The notes under the pieces were generated by a model, which saw only the letters and a program-made list of their open reading frames with translations, was not told where the DNA came from and did no database searches. 64,000 nucleotides of DNA, from NCBI GenBank assembly GCA_037381915.1, contig JARRQJ010000016.1:11310-75309 (forward strand), in the 5' to 3' direction. This stretch comes from JARRQJ01 sp037381915. Lineage in GTDB: Bacteria > Pseudomonadota > Gammaproteobacteria > DRLM01. Of the stretch, positions 19,011 to 28,479 are shown in pieces; within the stretch, counting starts at the first letter, position 1, and every line of letters starts with the position of its first letter. Position numbers and translations under genes: made by a program.

Positions 19011-19044
19011 GGGTTGAACCGCCATACATCCCATGCATCAACCC
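19011..19044 (-). promoter_or_regulatory. candidate S2 autoregulatory leader hairpin
   Basis: Just upstream of the rpsB ribosome binding site, GGGTTGA (19038-19044 on the minus strand) pairs perfectly with TCAACCC (19011-19017) across a 20-base loop. A second 12-bp perfect palindrome, GACACATGTGTC, lies at 19061-19072. Gammaproteobacterial rpsB leaders (the t44 RNA of Rfam) fold near the start and bind S2 to repress rpsB-tsf. Position and structure fit, but I have not matched the consensus. Confidence 0.45.
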
Positions 19045-19246
19045 GCTGGGCGGGCACCCGGACACATGTGTCGATGTATGTGTGGATTTAATAATAAGCC
19101 AACGCCGCGAAATCCACCCGCCGCTCGCCGTGCGCGCATCGGCGCCAAGCTCACGAGGGTAAACATAAACGCGGCGGGGCGTTGCCATCGTCCTTGTGCC
19201 ACCACCCCCGCCAAACGAGGATGACAAGCCGTCGGAGTCGGCGCGT

Positions 19247-19276
19247 TTTATACCATAAATTCGCCCTGACCCTCAA
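19247..19276 (-). promoter_or_regulatory. rpsB promoter
   Basis: On the minus strand TTGAGG (19271-19276), an 18-base spacer, and TATAAA (19247-19252) preceded by TGG make a good sigma-70 promoter with an extended -10. The bases after the -10 are ACGCGCCG, a GC-rich discriminator typical of stringently controlled ribosomal promoters. The untranslated leader to the rpsB ATG would be about 245 bases, long enough for an autoregulatory structure. Confidence 0.7.
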
Positions 19277-19285
19277 TAAATTTTT

Positions 19286-19302
19286 AAATTGTCAGACAAT
19301 TT
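19286..19302. promoter_or_regulatory. 17-bp perfect palindrome between the rpsB and map promoters
   Basis: AAATTGTC-A-GACAATTT is perfectly symmetrical around one base. It lies 9 bases upstream of the rpsB -35 and abuts the map -35, so a protein bound here could affect both divergent promoters. Being AT-rich, it may also act as an UP element. The binding protein is unknown. Confidence 0.5.
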
Positions 19303-19329
19303 TACCCTGCGGCGGGCAAGCGTTAAAAT
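19301..19329 (+). promoter_or_regulatory. candidate map promoter
   Basis: TTTACC (19301-19306), a 17-base spacer and TAAAAT (19324-19329) fit a sigma-70 promoter reading toward map, leaving a leader of about 180 bases. No other match in the interval is as good. Confidence 0.5.
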
Positions 19330-19514
19330 GTTCGGCCCTAGACCTCACGACCGGACGTCTTTACGTAACGAGGGGCAGCCCGCGATATCGGGACAAATAG
19401 CTGACAGCCACGCTCGGATAAGGGTACTATCTGCGCCGGACCCGCCTAATGCGAGGCCTGGAGCCGGGCGCGGTCACTGGAAGTTAATACTTGTAAAACA
19501 AAGAGTTGCATCAG

Positions 19515-20285
19515 ATGGCGGTAACGATCAAGACAGCGGATGAAATCGAAAAAATGCGGGTGGCCGGCCGCCTGGCGGCCGAAGTCCTGGAAATGATCCA
19601 GCCCCACGTCCAAGCCGGCATCACCACCGAGGAGTTGGACCAGCTGTGCCACGACTACATAGTCAATAGCCAGCAAGCCATCCCCGCCCCACTCGATTAC
19701 CACGGTTTCCCCAAGTCCATTTGCACGTCGGTCAACCACCAGGTCTGCCACGGGATTCCCGGCAAACGCTTTCTCAAACAAGGTGATATCATCAATATCG
19801 ATATTACCGTCATTAAGGATGGCTACCATGGGGATACCAGCAAGATGTTCTGCGTGGGACAGGTCTCGCCCATGGCGCGGCGCCTAGTGCAGGTCAGCCA
19901 CGAATGCCTGTGGGTCGGCATCGAAATGGTCAGACCCGGGGTGCGTCTCGGCGACATCGGCTATGCCATCCAGGATCATGCCGAGTCGCAGCACTTCTCC
20001 GTGGTGCGGGAATATTGCGGCCACGGAATCGGGCGGCATTTTCACGAGGAACCACAGGTCCTGCACTACGGCAAACCGGGCACCGGCCTGGCGTTGGAAG
20101 CGGGTATGACCTTCACCATCGAGCCCATGATCAACGCCGGCAAACGCAATGTGAAACTCATGCCGGACAATTGGACGGTGGTGACCAAAGACCACAGTCT
20201 CTCGGCCCAATGGGAACATACGATTTTGGTGACTAACGACGGTTTTGAAGTATTGACCAAACGCAAGGAAGATCTCTTCCAATAG
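19515..20285 (+). CDS. map: methionine aminopeptidase, type I
   Basis: Removes the N-terminal Met from nascent proteins; cytosolic, dinuclear metal enzyme. The five metal ligands are visible: DINIDITVIKDGYHGDT (two Asp), GHGIGRHFHEEPQ (His), TFTIEPMIN (Glu) and QWEHTILVT (Glu). The substrate His lies in NHQVCHGIP. I use ATG 19515 (MAVTIKTADEIEKM), 256 residues; the TTG at 19506 would only add three. It diverges from rpsB, the usual neighbour. Confidence 0.96.
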   Translation: MAVTIKTADEIEKMRVAGRLAAEVLEMIQPHVQAGITTEELDQLCHDYIVNSQQAIPAPLDYHGFPKSICTSVNHQVCHGIPGKRFLKQGDIINIDITVIKDGYHGDTSKMFCVGQVSPMARRLVQVSHECLWVGIEMVRPGVRLGDIGYAIQDHAESQHFSVVREYCGHGIGRHFHEEPQVLHYGKPGTGLALEAGMTFTIEPMINAGKRNVKLMPDNWTVVTKDHSLSAQWEHTILVTNDGFEVLTKRKEDLFQ

Positions 20286-20315
20286 AATGACCATCCCCAG
20301 GCGATAGCGGCGCAC

Positions 20316-22979
20316 GTGATCAAAACATCCCACCCCTTAGAAGACCCGGAATTTGCTACGAACCTGGCACGGACGGATAACCCCGTGGCCCTGGTGCGCA
20401 ATACCCTGAAGTCCGCCCAGTTGCAGCTCAAGGAAGCCTTCGACAACGGCACGCCGGTCGCCAAACTGGTACACCGCCGTGCGGAGATCCTCGACGAGCT
20501 ACTGCGCAACATCTGGCGACGGACCATGCCCGAGGACAATCACGATATCGCCCTCGTGGCGGTGGGCGGCTACGGGCGCGGGGAACTCCACCCCGGTTCG
20601 GATATTGATCTGCAAATCCTGGTGCGACCCGAGAGTCGTGACGCCTTGCGCGTGTCCATCGAAAAATTCATCACCTATTTATGGGACATCGGCCTGGAGG
20701 CGGGACAAAGCGTGCGCACCGTGGCTGAATGCGCCGAGGAAGCCGCCAAGGATATCACCGTCGTTACCAATCTCATGGAGTGCCGCTGGCTGGCCGGCTC
20801 CAGCGAACTATTCGAGTCCATGCAAAACGCGGTCGGTCCCGAGAACATCTGGCCGAGCCCGCGCTTTTTCCAGGCCAAGCTGCTGGAACAGGTGTCGCGC
20901 CACCATAAATATCACGACACCGCCTACAACCTGGAACCCAACATCAAAGAAGGTCCCGGCGGTCTGCGGGACATTCAGATTATCGCCTGGGTGGCGAAAC
21001 GGCATTTCGGCGCCAAGGCCCTGGACGAACTGGTCGAACACCGCTTTCTCACCGCAGCCGAATATGCGGCGCTGGCCGAAGGCCAGGAGTTCCTGTGGCG
21101 AATACGCTTCGCCCTGCACAGCTTGACCGGCCGCCGCGAAGACCGCCTGCTCTTCGATCACCAGCGCACCCTTGCCGAACAATTCGGCTACCGCGACAGC
21201 GGCTCCAGCCTCGGCGTGGAACAATTCATGAAACGCTACTACCGCACGGTGATGGAATTGAGCCGCCTTAATGAAATGCTGCTGCAGCTTTTCGAGGAGG
21301 CGATTCTCTACGTCTCTGATCCCGGCGTACCGACGATCATCAACAAGCGCTTCCAAAGCCGCAAAGGTTTCATCGAGGTCCGCAACGATGGGGTGTTCAG
21401 CCGTTACCCGTTCGCCATGCTGGAGATATTCCTGCTGTTACAGCAACACCCGGAACTCAAGGGCGTGCGCGCCACAACCATCCGCCTGCTGCGCAATCAC
21501 ACTCATCTGATCGACGACAAGTTTCGCCAGGACTTGCGCCACCGCAGCCTGTTCATGGAGATCCTGCGCCAGGCGCGCGGGGTCACGGAACAGCTCAGGC
21601 GCATGAACCGTTACGGCGTATTGGCGGCTTACCTGCCTGCATTCGGCCACATCGTTGGCATGATGCAATACGATCTGTTTCACGTTTATACCGTGGACGA
21701 ACACACGCTCACCGTGGTGCGCAATCTGCGCCGCTTCGCCTATCCGGAATACACCAGGGAATTTACCCTGTGCAGCGAACTTATGCAGAACCATATCCCC
21801 AAGCAGGAAATCCTGACCCTGGCGGCGCTGTTTCACGACATCGCCAAGGGGCGCGGCGGCGATCATTCCGAATTGGGCGAACAGGAATCAATCGACTTCT
21901 GCCTGCATCACGGCATGAGCCAGTACGACGCCCGTCTGGTCGCATGGCTGGTACGCAACCACCTCATCATGTCCATGACCTCGCAACGCAAGGACATCTC
22001 GGACCCGGAGGTCATCACCGAGTTCGCCATGACCGTACGCAGCCCCCAGCGTTTGAATTATCTGTACCTGCTCACCGTCGCCGATATCCGCGGCACCAAT
22101 CCCGACCTGTGGAACAGCTGGAAAGATACCCTGTTATTGGAACTGTACACCGCTACCATGCGCGTGTTGCGGCGCGGCCTGGAAAATCCTATCGATCAGG
22201 CGGAACAAATTGAGGAAACCCGCAATGAGGCACTGCAACTATTAACCGGCCGGAACACCGACGTCACCACCATCGACCAATTGTGGCGGGAATTTTACGA
22301 CGATTATTTCCTGCGCTATTCCGCCGACGAAATCGCCTGGCATACCGAGGCGATCCTCAACATGGAACAGGGCAAATTCCCCATGATCCTGATCCGCCAC
22401 AAAGGCAAGCGGGGAGGCACTGAAATCTTCATCCACACCATGGCCGACGACCGCCTGTTCGCGCGCACCACTCAAGTCCTGGATCAATTGGGGCTCAATA
22501 TCGTCGACGCCCGCATTATTGGCGCCAGGAACGGCCTGACGCTCGATACCTACACCGTATTGGAGGATACCGGCCAGCCCATCGGCGACGCCCACCGCGA
22601 ACTGGATATCTATAACAAGTTGCAGCAGTGTCTCACCGACCTCGACCGAGATTTCACCGTGACACGCCGCCAGCCGCGGCTATTCAAGCACTTCGCCATT
22701 CCCACCGAGATCGATTTTTCCAACGACGAACGCGATCATCGCACCATCGTGGAGGTAATGACCGTCGACCGCCCCGGTTTGTTATCCCGCGTCGGCCAGG
22801 CCTTGATCGAGTGCGGCATACGCCTGCATAACGCCAAGATCACTACCTTCGGCGCGCGGGTGGAAGACACCTTCTTCATTACCGATAAAGACAACAAACC
22901 CCTAACTGACGAAGTACAATTCGAGTGCTTACGCCACCACATTGTTCGCTATCTCGATACGCCCGGACAAAACCGCTGA
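20316..22979 (+). CDS. glnD: bifunctional PII uridylyltransferase/uridylyl-removing enzyme (GlnD)
   Basis: Senses glutamine and modifies PII signal proteins. It has 887 residues in the standard order: nucleotidyltransferase with VGGYGRGELHPGSDIDLQIL (about residues 75-95), PII-UT helical region, HD domain with LTLAALFHDIAKGRGGDHSE (about 500-520), and two C-terminal ACT domains, the second starting VEVMTVDRPGLLSRVGQALI. The start is a GTG at 20316 without a strong ribosome binding site. It lies 30 bases after map, as in many gammaproteobacteria. Confidence 0.95.
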   Translation: MIKTSHPLEDPEFATNLARTDNPVALVRNTLKSAQLQLKEAFDNGTPVAKLVHRRAEILDELLRNIWRRTMPEDNHDIALVAVGGYGRGELHPGSDIDLQILVRPESRDALRVSIEKFITYLWDIGLEAGQSVRTVAECAEEAAKDITVVTNLMECRWLAGSSELFESMQNAVGPENIWPSPRFFQAKLLEQVSRHHKYHDTAYNLEPNIKEGPGGLRDIQIIAWVAKRHFGAKALDELVEHRFLTAAEYAALAEGQEFLWRIRFALHSLTGRREDRLLFDHQRTLAEQFGYRDSGSSLGVEQFMKRYYRTVMELSRLNEMLLQLFEEAILYVSDPGVPTIINKRFQSRKGFIEVRNDGVFSRYPFAMLEIFLLLQQHPELKGVRATTIRLLRNHTHLIDDKFRQDLRHRSLFMEILRQARGVTEQLRRMNRYGVLAAYLPAFGHIVGMMQYDLFHVYTVDEHTLTVVRNLRRFAYPEYTREFTLCSELMQNHIPKQEILTLAALFHDIAKGRGGDHSELGEQESIDFCLHHGMSQYDARLVAWLVRNHLIMSMTSQRKDISDPEVITEFAMTVRSPQRLNYLYLLTVADIRGTNPDLWNSWKDTLLLELYTATMRVLRRGLENPIDQAEQIEETRNEALQLLTGRNTDVTTIDQLWREFYDDYFLRYSADEIAWHTEAILNMEQGKFPMILIRHKGKRGGTEIFIHTMADDRLFARTTQVLDQLGLNIVDARIIGARNGLTLDTYTVLEDTGQPIGDAHRELDIYNKLQQCLTDLDRDFTVTRRQPRLFKHFAIPTEIDFSNDERDHRTIVEVMTVDRPGLLSRVGQALIECGIRLHNAKITTFGARVEDTFFITDKDNKPLTDEVQFECLRHHIVRYLDTPGQNR

Positions 22980-22992
22980 ACCAAGGAAAACC

Positions 22993-23619
22993 ATGACCGC
23001 CCCAAGCGACACTGATCACGCGGCGGGATCGTCACCCATCAGGGAGTTGCTCCGCGCTCACGCCCTGCCTCTGGCCATGGCGTTGTTGTCCACTGCGTTC
23101 GCCGCGATAGGTCAACAGGCCACCGCTTGGCTGCGCTACGATCGCGGCGCGATACTCCACGGACAATGGTGGCGGATCCTCACCGGCAATGTCGTGCATC
23201 TGGGCTGGCCGCACCTGCTGCTCAACCTCGCGGGCTTGATCCTGGTGTGGTTGTTGTTCCGACATACCCTCACTAGCCGCAGCTGGATACTGGTCACCCT
23301 GATGAGCGCCGCGGCGGTCGGCTGCGGCCTGTTGCTGTTCGATCCCCGTTTGGAATGGTACGTCGGTCTCTCTGGCGTTCTGCACGGCCTGTTCGCCGCC
23401 GGTGTGGTGGCCGCCCTCTACACCGGCAACCGCAGCGACTGGTGGCTGTTGGCGCTGCTCGTCACCAAGATCGCATGGGAGCAAACAGTCGGCAGCATGC
23501 CCGGCTCGGCTGAGATCGCCGGCGGCAACGTGATCGTCGACGCTCACCTGTACGGCGCCATCGGCGGGACCGTTGCGGTCGTGACGATCATCATGGCGAA
23601 GCGGCGGCGCCGCGCTTGA
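22993..23619 (+). CDS. rrtA: rhombosortase (rhomboid-like GlyGly-CTERM protease)
   Basis: A 208-residue membrane protein with about six helices. The rhomboid-type catalytic Ser is in WYVGLSGVLHGLF and the His in IVDAHLYGAIGG. The segments WWRILTGNVVHLGWPHLLLN and LLVTKIAWEQTVG are typical of rhombosortases, which process proteins with a C-terminal GlyGly-CTERM tag for surface attachment or release. ATG 22993 has AAGGA six bases upstream; the frame opens earlier inside glnD. No GlyGly-CTERM protein is visible in this window, so its substrates must be elsewhere. Confidence 0.85.
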   Translation: MTAPSDTDHAAGSSPIRELLRAHALPLAMALLSTAFAAIGQQATAWLRYDRGAILHGQWWRILTGNVVHLGWPHLLLNLAGLILVWLLFRHTLTSRSWILVTLMSAAAVGCGLLLFDPRLEWYVGLSGVLHGLFAAGVVAALYTGNRSDWWLLALLVTKIAWEQTVGSMPGSAEIAGGNVIVDAHLYGAIGGTVAVVTIIMAKRRRRA

Positions 23620-23653
23620 CGATCGCGCGGCCGACCCAAGGTCTCCATGCAGT

Positions 23654-24532
23654 TCAATCTTGCAGCTGCTGGCGACTGGTGAGCCAGCCCGCGACCAATA
23701 TCAAACCGCCCCCCAGCCATTCGCGTACGCCCAGGGACTCATGGGCCAACCACTGTGCCGACACCGCGCCCACCAGGACCTCGAACAACAGGATCACCGC
23801 GGAACGGTGGACCGGCATGCGACTCACGCCGAACACCAGGCACACGCTCATCAGGACGATGCCCACCGCCCCCAACAACAGGGCGACTACCAGCGGCGTG
23901 ACGCTCCACTCGGCCTCGCCGCCGGCGCCGGCCAACAGCAACAGTCCAGATAATAAGGTCACGCCCAACCAGGCGATCACCGCTTTCAACCCAGTTGCCA
24001 GATCCTGTCCCATACGGATAAAGACATTGGAAACGGCGAAACCCAGCCCCGACGAGATCGCCAGCCAATCGGAGTGGTTTCGCGGCCACGGCACGCCCAG
24101 CGATGGTTGCCACAATATGATCAGCGCGCCCACCATGGCCACGAGCAGCGTGAACCACGCCGCGGACGGCATGCGCTCGCCCAAAAACAGTCGAGCGAGC
24201 AACACCGCCCAGATCGGCGACAGATAGAACAGCAAGATAACACGCACCACTTGGCCGTCCAGCACCGCCAGGATAAAGGCGGTATTGCACCAGCCGTTGG
24301 CCAATATCAATCCCAGCAGCAGCTTGGGACGCGTCTTCAGTTGCGAACGGTAGCGCCATAACAAGGGCGAACCCACCGCCAACGCGGCGGCGAACGAGAC
24401 CCCGGTTCCCCACAGGCCCGGTACGCCATGGGCCGCCAACCAGCGCATGGGATACCACAACAGCCCCCAAAAGGTGGCGGTAGCCAGCAGGGCCAGGATC
24501 GGCAGGATATCGGTCCTCGGTTTGGATGACAT
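23654..24532 (-). CDS. EamA/DMT-family transporter
   Basis: A 292-residue protein with ten predicted membrane helices in two EamA repeats (about residues 10-140 and 155-285). The second repeat contains VLLFEVLVGAVSAQWLAHE, a typical DMT segment. Relatives export amino acids or other metabolites; the substrate cannot be read. It is transcribed divergently from dapC and converges on the rhombosortase gene with a 34-base gap. Confidence 0.85.
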   Translation of the reverse strand: MSSKPRTDILPILALLATATFWGLLWYPMRWLAAHGVPGLWGTGVSFAAALAVGSPLLWRYRSQLKTRPKLLLGLILANGWCNTAFILAVLDGQVVRVILLFYLSPIWAVLLARLFLGERMPSAAWFTLLVAMVGALIILWQPSLGVPWPRNHSDWLAISSGLGFAVSNVFIRMGQDLATGLKAVIAWLGVTLLSGLLLLAGAGGEAEWSVTPLVVALLLGAVGIVLMSVCLVFGVSRMPVHRSAVILLFEVLVGAVSAQWLAHESLGVREWLGGGLILVAGWLTSRQQLQD

Positions 24533-24581
24533 GCGAAGTTATCCTATATACTGGGTGGGTTTATCACCATGCCACGATAAA

Positions 24582-24598
24582 TCCGCTATGATAGCGGA
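24582..24598 (+). promoter_or_regulatory. candidate dapC promoter in an inverted repeat
   Basis: TCCGCTA-TGA-TAGCGGA is a perfect 7-bp inverted repeat whose centre contains TATGAT, a good -10 hexamer toward dapC. The -35 region is weak (TCACCA or TTATCA). A regulator bound to the palindrome would cover the -10 element. The site lies in the 175-base gap between the divergent transporter and dapC. Confidence 0.4.
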
Positions 24599-24707
24599 CT
24601 CTGGCCCGGCAACGGCGACCAATACACACTACGCCGTCTTTGTCCCTTGGCTCTGTTCCCAAGAGGGCGGGGGGAGACGGTGAGGGAACGATAGATTCGA
24701 CAAAGCT

Positions 24708-25907
24708 ATGAACCCGGATTTGTTCAAACTGCAGGCCTATCCCTTCGAAAAACTCACGGCGTTGAAGGCGGGCATCACCCCTCCTGCGGACAAGCCCCCC
24801 ATCACCTTATCCGTCGGCGAACCACAGCACAGCGCGCCGGCGATCGTCACGGAAGAATTGATCGCCCACCTGCACGGCCTGAGCCGCTACCCCGCGACCA
24901 AAGGTTCGGACGGTTTGCGGGAGGCCATTGGTCAATGGCTGGTACGGCGCTTCGCGTTGTCGGCGCGCCTCATCGATCCCGGCCGCCACATTCTCCCCGT
25001 CAACGGCACCCGCGAAGCCCTGTTCTCCTTCGCGCAGGCGGTGATCGACCGCCATACCCAGCCACTGGTGATCATGCCCAATCCCTTCTATCAGATCTAC
25101 GAGGGGGCGGCGCTGCTGGCCGGCGCCCAACCGTGGTATCTGAGCACCCTGGCGGATTCCGGTTTCACGCCGGATTTCAGCACCGTCCCCGATGAGGTAT
25201 GGACGCGCACGCAACTGGTATATATCTGTTCCCCCGGCAATCCCAGCGGCGCAGTCATGGATATCCCATCCTTGCAGCAGTTGATCGGCCTGGCCGACCG
25301 CCACGGCTTTATCATCGCCTCGGACGAGTGTTATTCCGAAATCTATTCCGAAGACGGCCCCGCTCCGGCCGGCCTGCTGGCCGCCGCCGCCGCCATGGGA
25401 CGCGACAACTTCAAGTCCTGCGTGGCGTTCCACAGCCTCTCCAAACGCTCCAACGTGCCGGGACTGCGTTCCGGTTTCGTCGCCGGCGACGCGGACGTCC
25501 TCGACAATTTTCTCCGTTACCGCACCTACCACGGCTGCGCCATGTCACCGCCGATCCAGGCGGCCAGCGCCAAGGCATGGAGCGACGAACAGCATGTTCG
25601 GGAAAATCGCGCTTTATATACCAAAAAATTCGCGGCGGTGCTGGACATCCTGAAACCAGTGATGGATATCCAGGCCCCCACCGCCGGCTTTTATCTGTGG
25701 CCTTACACCCATTTCGATGACCAGCAGTTCGCGCGGCGGCTTTATGCGGAACAAAACGTCACGGTATTGCCAGGTGTCTATCTCTCGCGCACCGATCACA
25801 ACGGGGTCAATCCGGGACAAATGCGGGTGCGCATCGCCCTGGTCCCGACCGTGGAGGAATGCATTGAGGCCGCGGAGCGCATCCGCGAATTCGTCCGCGG
25901 CTTATAA
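24708..25907 (+). CDS. dapC: succinyldiaminopimelate transaminase (DapC)
   Basis: PLP-dependent class I/II aminotransferase of 399 residues that makes N-succinyl-LL-diaminopimelate. The N-terminus MNPDLFKLQAYPFEKL and LSRYPATKGSDGLREAI match the DapC group; the PLP lysine is in FHSLSKRSNVPGLRSGF. It is the first gene of dapC-dapD-yffB-dapE, so the specific function is well supported by context. Confidence 0.93.
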   Translation: MNPDLFKLQAYPFEKLTALKAGITPPADKPPITLSVGEPQHSAPAIVTEELIAHLHGLSRYPATKGSDGLREAIGQWLVRRFALSARLIDPGRHILPVNGTREALFSFAQAVIDRHTQPLVIMPNPFYQIYEGAALLAGAQPWYLSTLADSGFTPDFSTVPDEVWTRTQLVYICSPGNPSGAVMDIPSLQQLIGLADRHGFIIASDECYSEIYSEDGPAPAGLLAAAAAMGRDNFKSCVAFHSLSKRSNVPGLRSGFVAGDADVLDNFLRYRTYHGCAMSPPIQAASAKAWSDEQHVRENRALYTKKFAAVLDILKPVMDIQAPTAGFYLWPYTHFDDQQFARRLYAEQNVTVLPGVYLSRTDHNGVNPGQMRVRIALVPTVEECIEAAERIREFVRGL

Positions 25908-26049
25908 TGGCGGAGATTCACCAGGCGGGTTTCGTTATACTAGGGGATTTTCGTATTCTCCCGGCGCATCGCGGGTCCCGGAGCACCGTGAATTCTGAAG
26001 CTGAGACCACCCCGTGGCGTCCCATGAAATTGTTGAGAGGAAACAGGTC

Positions 26050-26871
26050 ATGAACGACATCAAGAACATTATCGAAGATGCCTTCGAACACCGCGCCGAG
26101 ATCACGCCCGGCAACACCGAACCGCATGTGCGCTATGCCGTCAACGCGGCCATCACCATGCTCGACAGCGGCAAGGCCCGGGTGGCGGAAAAACAGGACG
26201 GTACCTGGGTGGTCAACCAATGGTTGAAGAAGGCGGTATTGCTGTCGTTCCGCATCAGTGACAACGAGGTCATCCAGAGCGGTGACACCAACTATTACGA
26301 CAAGGTCCCCATGAAATACGCCGGTTATGATTCCAGCGCCTTCCGCGCCGCAGGCGTGCGCGTGGTCCCGCCTGCGGCGGTGCGCAAGGGCGCCTATATC
26401 TCCCCCAACGTGGTGCTGATGCCATCCTACGTCAACATCGGTGCCTACGTGGACAGCGGCACCATGGTGGACACCTGGGCCACCGTCGGCTCCTGCGCCC
26501 AGATCGGCAAGAACGTCCATCTCTCGGGGGGCGTGGGCATCGGCGGCGTGCTGGAACCCCTTCAGGCCGGCCCCACCATCATCGAGGACGACTGCTTTAT
26601 CGGCGCGCGTTCGGAAGTGGTGGAAGGCGTAATCGTCGAGGAGGGTTCGGTCATCTCCATGGGCGTGTACATCGGGCAGAGCACCCGGATCTACAACCGC
26701 GAGACCGGCGAGATCAGCTACGGGCGGATTCCCGCCGGCTCGGTGGTAGTGTCCGGCAACCTGCCTTCCAAGGACGGTAAATACAGCCTGTACTGCGCGG
26801 TAATCGTCAAGCAGGTGGACGCCAAGACCCGAGGCAAGATAGGCATCAACGAACTGTTGCGCAATATCTGA
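26050..26871 (+). CDS. dapD: tetrahydrodipicolinate N-succinyltransferase (DapD)
   Basis: Succinylates tetrahydrodipicolinate in the lysine/peptidoglycan branch. It has 273 residues, with an N-terminal helical domain and a left-handed beta-helix (YISPNVVLMPSYVNIGAYVD and following), ending KIGINELLRNI. ATG 26050 has GAGAGGAAACAGG before it; the frame opens earlier at 26014 without conservation. It lies 143 bases after dapC. Confidence 0.95.
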   Translation: MNDIKNIIEDAFEHRAEITPGNTEPHVRYAVNAAITMLDSGKARVAEKQDGTWVVNQWLKKAVLLSFRISDNEVIQSGDTNYYDKVPMKYAGYDSSAFRAAGVRVVPPAAVRKGAYISPNVVLMPSYVNIGAYVDSGTMVDTWATVGSCAQIGKNVHLSGGVGIGGVLEPLQAGPTIIEDDCFIGARSEVVEGVIVEEGSVISMGVYIGQSTRIYNRETGEISYGRIPAGSVVVSGNLPSKDGKYSLYCAVIVKQVDAKTRGKIGINELLRNI

Positions 26872-26872
26872 T

Positions 26873-27220
26873 ATGGCCGTCCTCTACGGTATCAAGAACT
26901 GCGATACGGTGAAAAAGGCGCGCCGCTGGCTTGACGAGCACGCTATTGTCTACCGCTTCCACGACATTCGCGTCGACGGCATCGACGCACAACGCCTGAC
27001 GAGCTGGACCGAAAGACTGAGTTGGGAAACGCTCCTCAACCGGCGCGGCACCACCTGGCGCGGCCTGCCTGAAACCCAACGCGGTCAGGTCACCGACGCG
27101 ACCAGTGCCGTCACTGCCATGCTGACCCAGCCGATGCTCATCAAGCGGCCGGTGTTGGAAATCAACGGCGCAGTGCATATCGGGTTCACACCGAACGACT
27201 ATGCGGCCCTATTCAATTGA
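26873..27220 (+). CDS. ArsC/Spx-family reductase-like protein (YffB type)
   Basis: A 115-residue thioredoxin-fold protein of the ArsC/Spx family. The single conserved Cys is in YGIKNCDTVKKARRWL, and the C-terminal KRPVLEINGAVHIGF is typical of YffB. It lacks the other cysteines of arsenate reductases, so arsenate reduction is not implied. It sits one base after dapD and just before dapE, a placement conserved in many proteobacteria though its role there is unclear. Confidence 0.88.
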   Translation: MAVLYGIKNCDTVKKARRWLDEHAIVYRFHDIRVDGIDAQRLTSWTERLSWETLLNRRGTTWRGLPETQRGQVTDATSAVTAMLTQPMLIKRPVLEINGAVHIGFTPNDYAALFN

Positions 27221-27231
27221 CCGGATACACC

Positions 27232-28374
27232 ATGACCGCCCAAGTCTCTCCCACGACCCAGTTGGCTATGGAACTCATCCGCCGTCCCTCGGTAACTCCA
27301 GAGGACGTCGGCTGTCAGGCACTCATCGCCGCGCGCCTGACCAAGCTGGGATTCGTCATTGAGTCCATGCCATTCGGTGAGGTCTCCAATCTGTGGGCGC
27401 GGCGCGGCGTGGCGCCACCGCTGTTCGTCTTCGCGGGCCATACCGACGTGGTGCCGACCGGGCCCCTTGAACAGTGGCAGTCACCGCCCTTCATACCCGA
27501 AATACGCGACGGTTACCTGTACGGACGCGGCGCGGCGGACATGAAGGGCAGTCTCGCCGCCATGGTTACCGCCTGCGAGGACTTTGTCACCCAACACTCT
27601 CAGCATCGCGGCTCCATTGCCTTTCTCCTCACGAGCGACGAAGAAGGCCCGGCCGTCAACGGTACCGTCAAGGTCATGGAAGCCTTGAGCGCACGCGGCG
27701 ATCACATAGACTGGTGCATCGTGGGCGAACCCACCGCCAGCGAGCAGGTGGGCGACGTAGTGAAAAATGGCCGGCGCGGTTCGCTCAATGGCCGGCTGGT
27801 CGTCCACGGCACCCAGGGCCATGTGGCCTATCCCCAGCTCGCCGACAATCCCGTCCACCGGGCCGCGCCGGCCTTGGCGGAGCTGTGCGCCGTCACCTGG
27901 GATCAGGGCAATGATCACTTCCCCCCCACCTCCTTTCAGATTTCCAACATCCACGGCGGTACCGGAGCCGACAACGTCATCCCCGGCGAATTGGAGGTCA
28001 CCTTCAATTTTCGCTTTTCCACCGAACTCGATCAGCCCACCATTCAGCGTCGCGTCGAAACGGTGCTCAACCGCCATGGGCTGCGCTATTCGCTGCGGTG
28101 GAAACTGTCCGGCGAACCCTTCCTTACCGAGACCGGGAAACTGGTGGAGGCAGTACGGGGGGCGATCAGCGAAGTCAGCGGGCTGGAAAGCCGGCTTTCC
28201 ACCAGCGGCGGCACTTCGGACGGGCGCTTCATTGCTCCCACCGGATCACAAGTCGTTGAACTGGGGCCGGTAAACGCCACCATCCATAAGCTCAACGAGT
28301 GCGTAGCCGTCACCGATCTGGATAATCTGTCGGCCCAGTATCGGCGCACCTTGGAACGGCTCCTGCTTGACTGA
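27232..28374 (+). CDS. dapE: succinyl-diaminopimelate desuccinylase (DapE)
   Basis: M20-family dizinc hydrolase that releases LL-diaminopimelate. Metal ligands are visible in FAGHTDVVPTG, YGRGAADMKGS, LTSDEEGPA (catalytic Glu), VGEPTASEQVGD and ATIHKLNECV. From ATG 27232 it has 380 residues; a TTG at 27217 overlaps the stop of the upstream gene and would add five residues. It completes the succinylase branch encoded here. Confidence 0.95.
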   Translation: MTAQVSPTTQLAMELIRRPSVTPEDVGCQALIAARLTKLGFVIESMPFGEVSNLWARRGVAPPLFVFAGHTDVVPTGPLEQWQSPPFIPEIRDGYLYGRGAADMKGSLAAMVTACEDFVTQHSQHRGSIAFLLTSDEEGPAVNGTVKVMEALSARGDHIDWCIVGEPTASEQVGDVVKNGRRGSLNGRLVVHGTQGHVAYPQLADNPVHRAAPALAELCAVTWDQGNDHFPPTSFQISNIHGGTGADNVIPGELEVTFNFRFSTELDQPTIQRRVETVLNRHGLRYSLRWKLSGEPFLTETGKLVEAVRGAISEVSGLESRLSTSGGTSDGRFIAPTGSQVVELGPVNATIHKLNECVAVTDLDNLSAQYRRTLERLLLD

Positions 28375-28479
28375 TACGCTGTCGCTCGGAAGCTGAGGCG
28401 GCGCCATATTTAAGTCAGCGCCGACCGGTAAGGAATGCCGGATCTGCAGCGCGGGCCAAGAGTGGATTTCCCTCAATTT

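Noticed and set aside
26873..27220. Arsenate reductase
   Set aside because: The protein has only the first conserved Cys and belongs to the YffB/Spx-like group placed among dap genes.
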